DNA from: Amphibalanus amphitrite
Lineage: Eukaryota; Arthropoda; Thecostraca; Balanomorpha; Balanidae
Reading direction: 5' to 3'
Assembly: GCF_019059575.1 (NCBI RefSeq)
Contig: NW_024883015.1
Span: forward strand, 62,001 to 126,000
Length of the DNA: 64,000 nucleotides
Part shown: piece by piece, positions 13,501 to 25,629 of the stretch
Layout: each line of letters starts with the position of its first letter
Numbering within the stretch: the stretch's first letter is position 1
The notes under the pieces: model-generated
Told to the model about the DNA's origin: nothing
Databases searched by the model: none
What the model saw: only the letters and a program-made list of their open reading frames with translations
Position numbers and translations under genes: made by a program

Positions 13501-14700
13501 TAGATCATGTCAATAGAAAGAGATCAACTAACGGATGTTACTGGGAATAATATGACTTGAATTGTTGCATGTTACTGATTTATCATCTGAATTCATTAAT
13601 TTCAGCGTGTCCCTCCAAAACTTTGTAAGTACAGTTGTCAGTAGCTTTTCACACCACGTTTGACATGAGATGACTGTTCTCCTAGGCTTGGGGTGCCAAT
13701 GTCAAAGTTTTAGTGATGCGCGCTCAATCATAACACAAGTAATTCCCCATCCTGCCTTTAGCCTATAATTGTCTGCTAATCTGAGTCGGTAGCATGCCTC
13801 GCGAGGTAGAGTTTGGTTTCGACTGACAAAGGGAACCAGTTTCTCCCAGAATTAGACCGTAGAGTTGTTCACCAAGATTTGCTAAAATTTGATCATATGC
13901 GACTGCTGTCTATTTCTCCCCTTTTGACCACCCACAATTTTGTCCGTCTTTTCTACTGAGGTCATCGTGGGTCAATCGTTAAAAGAAGGGTTCGTCCAGC
14001 TGTCTTAACAGATAATTTGTTTCTCTCAGCAGGTCCATATTGGTGCATTGTTCGCGGTGCAGCTGAGGGCCGGTGACCAGCGCTCTTTCCGATCCAGCGG
14101 CGAGGGACCGGGTTGTACTCGAGATTCAACTGCCCTTGCCGTTGGCCTTATCGGGGTTATATTAACATGACGGTCACTTTGCCTGCTGGTTAAATGAGTT
14201 ATCACGCCTTACTTGAAAGGACTTGAAGGGTTTCGGCAAATTGAACGTAATTACATGCAATGATCTCTAAATGTTAATCCCTTTGAGAATGTGCCCGGCG
14301 ATCAAAAGCTATCTTGTTTGATTCCCTCATTTGTTAGATGTTGAAACGAAGTTGAAACTCAGACCTTTGGTTTGTTGTTGGTCTAAGTCCTTTAAACAAA
14401 AGATATTTCTTCGAATCTACATATTACAAGATTTGTAAATTAAGCCAACGTGGAGGGTTAGGTGATAAGCATCATTAAATGCTTGTAATTATGGGCTTAG
14501 CGGTGACATGACCTTGTTCCACACATGACCGGCGATCATTCTGACTCACCGACGCTTTTGGCGCCGCCTAGTGGATGTAGTTGTAGGTTATACGGGCTAG
14601 GTGGCAGTAGAGTGCCACGCATCTAATTCGTACCAAAAGCTTTCATTTATGGGGTCGATCTTTGTAAAGACTGAATTAAACGTTTTGCTTCGACATCCTC
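10505..14700. other. Unassigned DNA inside the hAT-ended block
   Basis: No long or recognisable frames on either strand and no clear internal repeat. 11.0-12.2 kb is pyrimidine-rich on the plus strand, with many CCTC/TCTC words. Homology may be detectable only by search. Confidence 0.3.
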
Positions 14701-14702
14701 CT

Positions 14703-14707
<5 letters not shown>

Positions 14708-14772
<65 letters not shown>
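14708..14772 (+). repeat. (CT)n microsatellite
   Basis: About 65 bp of CT dinucleotides ending in CGCTCACTC. Confidence 0.97.
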
Positions 14773-14775
<3 letters not shown>

Positions 14776-15908
14776 CACTCTGATCATTCACATTCGCTCT
14801 CTCACTCACCCACTCATTTCAGTCAGTCACACGCAATTGCGTGCCGACAAGAGGGACCTCTTGCGGCAGTTTAGGGAACCAGCTTGGTCTATTTCACGCT
14901 AGGCGGCACTGCTAGTACTGTCAGCTGCATCTGAGCGCTATCGGAGTCTGCACCGAAGGCATTGGACCTTGTAGGTGGCGCTAGTGGTGCTACCGTTGGT
15001 GCGTCAATTGACCTGTTAATTGTTTAAGGTCAAGGGTCATACATTTTCCATTTCGCGCGGACTACAATCGCTCAGTTTTTAGTAAAACTCACGGGGCCCA
15101 ACATACTCCCAAAATTAATCACAAATTACTTCAAGGAACGGGTGGGCGTGGTCACGTTCACAATCCCTGTGTTAACTAACTTGAGTGGGCTGGAAGTGTA
15201 GGCAAATGCTGCCGGCGGCATAATGCGTGGTGTGACCGTGCACGTTACGTGGTTCCTGTCAATTAATTGGGGTCTGCAGACTATTCAGTAATCCGATCTG
15301 AACAAAACGGTCCTTATCATACCTGAATGGTGATTAATGGGCGGTGATAATTTTTCGCTTCCCTCCGTAACAAACTCTAGATGTGTACAAGCGGGGTGAC
15401 ATTTTGACATAGTCACATCACGTTGAACGGTAACTCGCTTGATGTTTATGTTCAATTGTCTCAAATGATGCATCAATTTAACAACCGTGACATTTCCACG
15501 TTAATCTTTGATATACCTCGAAGGGGGAGCTGGCATCAATATCAGTTAGGTACTGATGATGCTAGGAGAGAAAGGGGGATTGATTGACAGGTTACGAACA
15601 GCGATAAATTTATAATGATTGAAATGGTGATTCAGATGTGTCGGTTATATATAAACACGAGTCACGAAACGGCTCAATGCTGATTTAATAACGAACCGGA
15701 AGGCGATCCAGACTCACAGCGTTCTTGTTCTGGCGCTGAGCTGCCGAAGGAGCAGAATAATGTTTGATGTTTACAATGTTTACTCTCCCTATCCGAATGT
15801 AACTGAACACGTTACGACTTCTTTCTTGGGCCGCCTTCGTATCAAACCTTGTCCAAACGATTAATCTATCCCACGGACGTGACAATCCTACGCTGACCGT
15901 CGATTTAG
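14773..15908. other. No gene recognised
   Basis: Holds scattered copies of words like GGCGCTAGTGGTGCTACC and CTAGGCGGCACTGCTAG (14,900-15,000). No exon is supported. The sequence changes abruptly at 15,909, where the tandem array starts. Confidence 0.3.
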
Positions 15909-17277
15909 CCCGGGCAGCGCTTGTCGAACAGCACTGCGGATCCGAAGGTTGGGACTTTAATTGTGAAAAACCGCCCGCCCGCCGCCAAACGCAAACACCG
16001 CAAAACGCACGCCCAAACGCAAACGCAAACTTCGCAAAAAAAAACAATCGCCCGCCCGCCGAAAACCGCAGAAAAAAACGCACAAAATGCCGCAAAAAAA
16101 CGCGCGTCCGCCGCAAAACACAAACATCGCAAAAACGCAAACCCGCCGCCGCAAAAAAAAACGCCCGCATCGCCCGCCGCCAACCGCGAAACGCCGCAAA
16201 AAACGGCAGCACGCCGCGAACCGCAAAACGCCGCAAAACGGCCGCCCGCCGCAACCGCTAAACGCCGCAAAAAAACGACCGCCCGCCGCCCGCCGCTAAC
16301 CGCAAATAAACGGCCGGCCGCCGGAAACCGCAAAACGCCGTAGAAAACGGCAACCCGCCGCAAACCACAAAACGCCGCAAAAACGGCCGCCCGCCGCAAA
16401 CCGCAAAACGCCGCAAAAAACGGCCGCCCGCCGCAAACCGCCGCTAAAACGGCCGCCCGCCGCCAAACGCAAACAGCAAAACACCCGCATCGCCCGCCCG
16501 CCCGCCGCCAAACACAAAACCGCAAAAAAACGCAAACACCGCCGCAAAAAAAACGCCCGCAACGACGCACGCCCGCCGCCAACCGCAAAACGCCGCAAAA
16601 AACGGCCGCCCGCCGCCAAACGCAAACACACGCCAAAAACGCAAAAAACGGCCGCCCCGTCACAACGCAAACCCCGAAAAACGCAAACACCGCCGCAAAA
16701 AAAACGCCCGCCGTAGGCAAAACGCTAACACTGACGCATTAAGACAAATGGCGCCCTGCGGCATATGTGGTACATTCATATCTGCCGTGTAAGCAGCCAT
16801 CCCTTAATTACAGCGCATCCTAATCGTCCAATGTTCGACAAAGTTGCGCACATTCTGCGCTTTGCGGCAAAAATGGCGCTTTGAGACAAACGTGGCGCAC
16901 TGCAACAAACATGGCGCATTCGTTCATGTCGCTTAACAGTTCATCCACCCACCAAATTCTAGCCCAATCGGACTTAAACTGAAAAAGTTATGTACATTTG
17001 AATATTTCACTATAAAATATCTCCGCAACGGAGGTGCCCAGATTTGCACGTGTGCCAAGTGACCACCGGTGGTGCAAGCAGGACTTGTCCCCTCACTGAC
17101 TGCACCATTTCAGTGTTCCTGACTTGTGCTGTTTCGTGCTATAAGGCCACAAATCGGCAAAAAACACGATAATCTGGGAGGTACGCGACACAAACACGTG
17201 GCCACGTGACACGTGCCGGACCTTTCATAGCTTCACCGTTCACGCCACGTGATGACCCATCGACGTGGCCATCAGCA

Positions 17278-17285
17278 TATAAAAG
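17278..17285 (+). promoter_or_regulatory. TATA box in satellite unit 1
   Basis: TATAAAAG preceded by a cluster of CACGTG motifs (about 17,198-17,255) and followed by GACCCCGGCCGGTGTCACCG and GAACAGTGGACGG. This resembles a Pol II core promoter, but no product is known. Inference only. Confidence 0.35.
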
Positions 17286-18262
17286 ATGACCCCGGCCGGT
17301 GTCACCGTCCCTGAACAGTGGACGGCTAACTAGAAACTAAAAACGGGAAAATTTAGTGAAATTTCACCTTTCGAATATATAATTTCCCCAGAATTTTGAA
17401 TTTTTCATTTTACACAAAATCCGAGATAGCAGTTTTTTAGCCCCCTTCATTCTGTGTCTATACCCGTTTTCAGATCGACCCTATCATAAAAACTGACGGC
17501 CTGACGGCTATTTCCCCATTCCTTGCATTTCACAATGCTAGTATATTTAAGCACCAAAATTGACCCCGTGCCACGGCACGTGCAATAGCACGTGCGCCAC
17601 GTGATCACTGGTGCGACAAGCTGGACTCGTCTGCTCACCGGCTGCACTGATTTGGTGTCGCTGGGTGGAGTGGTTTCGGAGCCATAGGGCCCCAAGCTGG
17701 CCAATGTCGGATTTTCCTGGAGGTTCCCCCATCAAACACGTTTGCACGTGGCACGTGCTTTTCAATCGCCCCATATCTGACCCATACCATGTGGTAGCCG
17801 ACACCCCGGGCACAACATATTGAAACATTTTCAAAATCTAACGTGGAAATTTTTTGCAAAATCGATTTGAAAATAATTTTTCGAAATCGCCATAGGCTTA
17901 GCATGGGGTAACTGTCCGTCCCGATTACCCGAAATTTTGTCATTTATATTTTGAATAATTACCACCATGAAGTGGGGTCCCGGCCCGAGATTCGACCCTA
18001 AAAATATAATTCATTTCTAACGTGGAGTTTTTCCGCAAATCGCATTTTAAATTTTCCCCCATGTTAACCCTATGGGAAAATGCACGTGCCGATTACCCCA
18101 AAACGTGTCAATTATATTTTTTGTAACTTTGCCAGCAGGTAGCTCCCCCACACGGGACCAAACGGTGAAAATGGCAAGAAAATCTAACTATCCGTTTTCG
18201 AGGGTATCAAGATGACCCAAATCGCGGCAGAAACGCTAAACACCCCCCTAGAGAGGTAGCTC

Positions 18263-18333
18263 AGGTTGGGATTTTCAATAGAAAATCACAATTCTAAAGA
18301 ATAGTGATTTGTCTTAATTGAAAAGTCCCAACC
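18263..18333 (+). repeat. Unit-terminal hairpin (example, unit 1)
   Basis: AGGTTGGGATTTTCAATAG pairs with the inverted CAATTGAAAAGTCCCAACCT side, and AATCACAATTCT with AGAATAGTGATT, giving about 33-nt arms with few mismatches. The same structure precedes the end of every unit (about 20,680, 23,117, 25,553, 28,003, 33,307, 35,638). Confidence 0.75.
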
Positions 18334-18342
18334 TTCGGATAT

Positions 18343-20752
18343 GCGGATCCGAAGGTTGGGACTTTAATTGTGAAAAACCGCCCGCCCGCCGCCAAACGCA
18401 AAACCGCAAAACGCACGCCCAAAACGCAAACGCAAACTTCGCAAAAAAACAATGGCCCGCCCGCCAAAAACCGCAGAAAAAAACGCAAAAAACGCCGCAA
18501 AAAAACGCCCGTCCGCCGCAAAACGCAAACACCGCCTCCGCAAAAAACGCATCGCCCGCCGCCAACCGCGCAACGCCGCAAAAAAAACGGACGCCCGCCG
18601 CAAACCGCAAATCCGCAAATAAAGGCCGGCCGCCGGCAACCGCAAAACGCCGCAAAAAACGGCCGCCCACCGCAAACCGCAAAACGCCGCAAAAAACGGC
18701 CGCCCGCCGCAAACCGCCGCAAAAAAACGGCCGCCCGCCGCAAACCGCAAAACGCCGCAAAAAACGGCCGCCCGCCGCAAACCGCCGCAAAAAAAACGGC
18801 CGCCCGCCGCAAACCGCAAAACGCCGCAAAAAAAACGGCCGCCCACCGCAAACCGCCGCTAAAACGGCCGCCCGCCGCCAAACGCAAACGCCGCAAAAAC
18901 ACCCGCATCGCCCTCCCGCCCGCCGCCAAACACAAAAACCGCAAAAAACGCAAACACCACCGCAAAAAAAACGCCCGCAACGCACGCACGCCCGCCGCCA
19001 ACCGCAAAACGCCGCAAAAAACGGCCGCCCGCCGCCAAACGCAAACACCGCCAAAAACGCTAAAACGGCCGCCCGCCGTCAAACGCAAACCCCGAAAAAA
19101 CGCAAACGCTGCCGCAAAAAAACGCCCGCCGTAGGCAAACGCAAACACTGACGCATTAAGACAAATATGGCGCCCTGCGGCAAATGTAGTGCATTCATAT
19201 CTGCCGTTTAAGCAGCCATCCCTCAATCAAAGCGCACCCTAATCGTCCCATGTTCGACAAAGTTACGCACATTCTGCGATTTGCGGCAAAAATGGCGCTT
19301 TGAGACAAACGTGGCGCACTGCAACAAACATGGCGCATTCGTTCATGTCGGTTAACAATTCATCCACTCACCAAATTCTAGCCCAATCGGACTTAAACTT
19401 ACAAAGTTATGTACATTTGAATATTTCACTATAAAATATCTCCGCAGCGGAGGTGCCCAGATTTGCACGTGTGCCACGTGACCACCGGTCGTGCAAGCAG
19501 GGCTTGTCCCCTCACCGATTGTTCCATTTCAGGCTTCCTGACTGCTGCTGTTTTCGTGCTATAAGGCCACAAGTTGGCTTATACACGATAATCTGGGAGG
19601 TACTCCACTCAAACACGTGGCCACGTGGCACGTGCCGGACCTGTGACAGCTTCACCGTTCACGCCACGTAATGACCCATCGACGTAGCCATCAGCATGTA
19701 AAAGATGATCCCGGCCGGTGTCACCGTTGATGAACAGTGGACGGCTAAACTCGAAAAACGAGAAAATTTAGGGAAATTTCACCTTTCTAATATATAATTT
19801 CCCTAGAATTCTTAATTTTTCATTTTACAAAAAATCCGAGATAGCAGTTTTCTAGCACCGTTCATTTGTGTCTATACCCGTATTCAGATCGACTCTATCA
19901 TAAAACTGACGGCCTGAAGGCTATTTCCCCCATTCCTTGCATTTCACAATGCTAGTATATTTAAGCACCAAAATTGACCACGTGCCACGGCACGTGCAAT
20001 TGCACGTGCGCCACGTGACCACTAGTGCGACAAGCTGGAGTCATCTGCTCACCGGCTGCGTTGATTTGGTGTCGCTAGATGAAGTCGTTTCCATGCCATA
20101 GGACCCCCAGTTGGCCAATGTCGGATTTTCCCGGAGGTTACCCCATCAAACACGTTTGCACGTGGCACGTGCTTTCAATCGCCCCATATCTGACCCATAC
20201 CATGTGGTAGCCGACACCCCGGTGCACAACATATTGGAACTTTTTCAAAATCTAACGTGGAAATTTCTGGCAAAATTGATTTGAAAATAATTTTTCGAAA
20301 TCGCCATAGGCTCAGCATGGGGTAACTGTCCGTCAAGATTACCCGAAACTGTACCCTATGATTTTTAAATAATTACCCCCAGAAGGTGAGGTGCCAGCCC
20401 TAGATCCGATCCTAAAAATATTAGCAAATATAATTGACGAAATTTTTCGCAAATCAAATTTCCAATTTTCCCCCATGTTAACCCTATGGGAAAATGCACG
20501 TGCCGATTACCCCAAAACGTGTCAATTATATTTTTTGTAACTTTGCCACAAGGTAGCTCCCCCACACGGGACCAAACGCTGAAAATGGCAAGAAAATCTA
20601 ACTAGCCGTTTTTGCCCCAATCAAAATGTCCAAAATCGCGGCCGAAACGCTAAACACCCCCCTAGAGAGGTAGCTCAGGTTGGGATTTTCAATAGAAAAT
20701 CACAATTCTAAAGAATAGTGATTGTCTAATTGAAAAGTCCCAACCTTCGGAT
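18343..20752 (+). repeat. Tandem unit 2 (B type)
   Basis: Minisatellite about 18,378-19,131. The TATA position reads TGTAAAAG. Differs from unit 1 by many substitutions across the spacer but is nearly identical to unit 4, about 4.88 kb away. Confidence 0.85.
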
Positions 20753-23193
20753 AGGCCCGGGCAGCGCTTGTCGAACAGCACTGCGGATCCGAAGGTTGGG
20801 ACTTTAATTGTGAAAAACCGCCCGCCCGCCGCCAAACGCAAACACCGCAAAACGCACGCCCAAAACGCAAACGCAAACTTCGCAAAAAAAAACAATCGCC
20901 CGCCCGCCGAAAACCGCAGAAAAAAACGCACAAAATGCCGCAAAAAAACGCGCGTCCGCCGCAAAACACAAACATCGCAAAAACGCAAACACCGCCGCCG
21001 CAAAAAAAACGCCCGCATCGCCCGCCGCCAACCGCGAAACGCCGCAAAAAACGGCAGCACGCCGCGAACCGCAAAACGCCGCAAAACGGCCGCCCGCCGC
21101 AAACCGCTAAACGCCGCAAAAAAACGACCGCCCGCCGCCCGCCGCTAACCGCAAAATAACGGCCGGCCGCCGGAAACCGCAAAACGCCGTAGAAAACGGC
21201 AACCCGCCGCAAACCACAAAACGCCGCAAAAAACGGCCGCCCGCCGCAAACCGCAAAACGCCGCAAAAAAACGGCCGCCCGCCGCAAACCGCCGCTAAAA
21301 CGGCCGCCCGCCGCCAAACGCAAACAGCAAAAACACCCGCATCGCCCGCCCGCCCGCCGCCAAACACAAAAACCGCAAAAAACGCAAACACCGCCGCAAA
21401 AAAACGCCCGCAACGCACGCACGCCCGCCGCCAACCGCAAAACGCCGCAAAAAACGGCCGCCCGCCGCCAAACGCAAACACCGCCAAAAACGCAAAAACG
21501 GCCGCCCGCCGTCAAACGCAAACCCCGAAAAACGCAAACACCGCCGCAAAAAAAAACGCCCGCCGTAGGCAAAACGCTAACACTGACGCATTAAGACAAA
21601 TATGGCGCCCTGCGGCATATGTGGTACATTCATATCTGCCGTGTAAGCAGCCATCCCTTAATTACAGCGCATCCTAATCGTCCAATGTTCGACAAAGTTG
21701 CGCACATTCTGCGCTTTGCGGCAAAAATGGCGCTTTGAGACAAACGTGGCGCACTGCAACAAACATGGCGCATTCGTTCATGTCGCTTAACAGTTCATCC
21801 ACCCACCAAATTCTAGCCCAATCGGACTTAAACTGAAAAAGTTATGTACATTTGAATATTTCACTATAAAATATCTCCGCAACGGAGGTGCCCAGATTTG
21901 CACGTGTGCCAAGTGACCACCGGTGGTGCAAGCAGGACTTGTCCCCTCACTGACTGCACCATTTCAGTGTTCCTGACTTGTGCTGTTTTCGTGCTATAAG
22001 GCCACAAATCGGCAAAAACACGATAATCTGGGAGGTACGCGACACAAACACGTGGCCACGTGACACGTGCCGGACCTTTCATAACTTCACCGTTCACGCC
22101 ACGTGATGACCCATCGACGTGGCCATCAGCATATAAAAGATGACCCCGGCCGGTGTCACCGTCCCTGAACAGTGGACGGCTAAACTAGAAAAAACGGGAA
22201 AATTTAGTGAAATTTCACCTTTCGAATATATAATTTCCCCAGAATTTTGAATTTTTCATTTTACACAAAATCCGAGATAGCAGTTTTTTAGCCCCCTTCA
22301 TTCTGTGTCTATACCCGTTTTCAGATCGACCCTATCATAAAAACTGACGGCCTGACGGCTATTTCCCCCATTCCTTGCATTTCACAATGCTAGTATATTT
22401 AAGCACCAAAATTGACCCCGTGCCACGGCACGTGCAATAGCACGTGCGCCACGTGATCACTGGTGCGACAAGCTGGACTCGTCTGCTCACCGGCTGCACT
22501 GATTTGGTGTCGCTGGGTGGAGTGGTTTCGGAGCCATAGGGCCCCAAGCTGGCCAATGTCGGATTTTCCTGGAGGTTCCCCCATCAAACACGTTTGCACG
22601 TGGCACGTGCTTTTCAATCGCCCCATATCTGACCCATACCATGTGGTAGCCGACACCCCGGGGCACAACATATTGAAACATTTTCAAAATCTAACGTGGA
22701 AATTGTTTGCAAAATCGATTTGAAAATAATTTTTCGAAATCGCCATAGGCTTAGCATGGGGTAACTGTCCGTCCCGATTACCCGAAATTTTGTCATTATA
22801 TTTTGAATAATTACCACCATGAAGTGGGGTCCCGGCCCGAGATTCGACCCTAAAAATATAATTCATTTCTAACGTGGAGTTTTTCCGCAAATCGCATTTT
22901 AAATTTTCCCCCATGTTAACCCTATGGGAAAATGCACGTGCCGATTACCCCAAAACGTGTCAATTATATTTTTTGTAACTTTGCCAGCAGGTAGCTCCCC
23001 CACACGGGACCAAACGGTGAAAATGGCAAGAAAATCTAACTATCCGTTTTCGAGGGTATCAAGATGACCCAAATCGCGGCAGAAACGCTAAACACCCCCC
23101 CTAGAGAGGTAGCTCAGGTTGGGATTTTCAATAGAAAATCACAATTCTAAAGAATAGTGATTGTTCTTAATTGAAAAGTCCCAACCTTCGGAT
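20753..23193 (+). repeat. Tandem unit 3 (A type)
   Basis: Minisatellite about 20,818-21,566. TATAAAAG at 22,132. Near duplicate of unit 1, with small indels mostly in A runs. Confidence 0.85.
22132..22139 (+). promoter_or_regulatory. TATA box in satellite unit 3
   Basis: Same TATAAAAG and flanks as in unit 1. Upstream CACGTG cluster at about 22,050-22,108. Confidence 0.35.
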
Positions 23194-25629
23194 AGGCCCG
23201 GGCAGCGCTTGTCGAACAGCACTGCGGATCCGAAGGTTGGGACTTTAATTGTGAAAAACCGCCCGCCCGCCGCCAAACGCAAAACCGCAAAACGCACGCC
23301 CAAAACGCAAACGCAAACTTCGCAAAAAAACAATGGCCCGCCCGCCAAAAACCGCAGAAAAAACGCAAAAAAAACGCCGCAAAAAACGCCCGTCCGCCGC
23401 AAAACGCAAACACCGCCTCCGCAAAAAACGCATCGCCCGCCGCCAACCGCGCAACGCCGCAAAAAAAAACGGACGCCCGCCGCAAACCGCAAATCCGCAA
23501 ATAAAGGCCGGCCGCCGGCAACCGCAAAACGCCGCAAAAAACGGCCCGCCCACCGCAAACCGCAAAACGCCGCAAAAAACGGCCGCCCGCCGCAAACCGC
23601 CGCAAAAAAACGGCCGCCCGCCGCAAACCGCAAAACGCCGCAAAAAACGGCCGCCCGCCGCAAACCGCCGCATAAAAACGGCCGCCCGCCGCAAACCGCA
23701 AAACGCCGCAAAAAAACGGCCGCCCACCGCAAACCGCCGCTAAAACGGCCGCCCGCCGCCAAACGCAAACGCCGCAAAAACACCCGCATCGCCCTCCCGC
23801 CCGCCGCCAAACACAAAAACCGCAAAAAACGCAAACACCACCGCAAAAAAACGCCCGCAACGCACGCACGCCCGCCGCCAACCGCAAAACGCCGCAAAAA
23901 ACGGCCGCCCGCCGCCAAACGCAAACACCGCCAAAAACGCTAAAACGGCCGCCCGCCGTCAAACGCAAACCCCGAAAAAACGCAAACGCTGCCGCAAAAA
24001 AACGCCCGCCGTAGGCAAAACGCAAACACTGACGCATTAAGAAATATGGCGCCCTGCGGCAAATGTAGTGCATTCATATCTGCCGTTTAAGCAGCCATCC
24101 CTCAATCAAAGCGCACCCTAATCGTCCCATGTTCGACAAAGTTACGCACATTCTGCGATTTGCGGCAAAAATGGCGCTTTGAGACAAACGTGGCGCACTG
24201 CAACAAACATGGCGCATTCGTTCATGTCGGTTAACAATTCATCCACTCACCAAATTCTAGCCCAATCGGACTTAAACTTACAAAGTTATGTACATTTGAA
24301 TATTTCACTATAAAATATCTCCGCAGCGGAGGTGCCCAGATTTGCACGTGTGCCACGTGACCACCGGTCGTGCAAGCAGGGCTTGTCCCCTCACCGATTG
24401 TTCCATTTCAGGCTTCCTGACTGCTGCTGTTTTCGTGCTATAAGGCCACAAGTTGGCTTATACACGATAATCTGGGAGGTACTCCACTCAAACACGTGGC
24501 CACGTGGCACGTGCCGGACCTGTGACAGCTTCACCGTTCACGCCACGTAATGACCCATCGACGTAGCCATCAGCATGTAAAAGATGATCCCGGCCGGTGT
24601 CACCGTTGATGAACAGTGGACGGCTAAACTCGAAAAACGAAAATTTAGGGAAATTTCACCTTTCTAATATATAATTTCCCTAGAATTCTTAATTTTTCAT
24701 TTTACAAAAAATCCGAGATAGCAGTTTTCTAGCACCGTTCATTTTGTGTCTATACCCGTATTCAGATCGACTCTATCATAAAAACTGACGGCCTGAAGGC
24801 TATTTCCCCCATTCCTTGCATTTCACAATGCTAGTATATTTAAGCACCAAAATTGACCACGTGCCACGGCACGTGCAATTGCACGTGCGCCACGTGACCA
24901 CTAGTGCGACAAGCTGGAGTCATGCTCACCGGCTGCGTTGATTTGGTGTCGCTAGATGAAGTCGTTTCCATGCCATAGGACCCCCAGTTGGCCAATGTCG
25001 GATTTTCCCGGAGGTTACCCCATCAAACACGTTTGCACGTGGCACGTGCTTTTCAATCGCCCCATATCTGACCCATACCATGTGGTAGCCGACACCCCGG
25101 TGCACAACATATTGGAACTTTTTCAAAATCTAACGTGGAAATTTCTGGCAAAATTGATTTGAAAATAATTTTCGAAATCGCCATAGGCTCAGCATGGGGT
25201 AACTGTCCGTCAAGATTACCCGAAACTGTACCCTATGATTTTTAAATAATTACCCCCAGAAGGTGAGGTGCCAGCCCTAGATCCGATCCTAAAAATATTA
25301 GCAAATATAATTGACGAAATTTTTCGCAAATCAAATTTCCAATTTTCCCCCATGTTAACCCTATGGGAAAATGCACGTGCCGATTACCCCAAAACGTGTC
25401 AATTATATTTTTTGTAACTTTGCCACAAGGTAGCTCCCCCACACGGGACCAAACGCTGAAAATGGCAAGAAAATCTAACTAGCCGTTTTTGCCCCAATCA
25501 AAATGTCCAAAATCGCGGCCGAAACGCTAAACACCCCCCTAGAGAGGTAGCTCAGGTTGGGATTTTCAATAGAAAATCACAATTCTAAAGAATAGTGATT
25601 GTCTAATTGAAAAGTCCCAACCTTCGGAT
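23194..25629 (+). repeat. Tandem unit 4 (B type)
   Basis: Minisatellite about 23,259-24,011. TATA position TGTAAAAG. Near duplicate of unit 2. Confidence 0.85.

Larger units (their letters stand above)
15909..18342 (+). repeat. Tandem unit 1 (A type)
   Basis: Minisatellite at about 15,971-16,714. Spacer TATA box TATAAAAG at 17,278. Its 3' terminal repeat runs directly into unit 2 through ATGCGG, without the usual linker. Nearly identical to unit 3. Confidence 0.85.

Noticed and set aside
15971..16714. CRISPR-like array
   Set aside because: Repeats are short, degenerate and directly abutting, with no unique spacers. The genome is eukaryotic.
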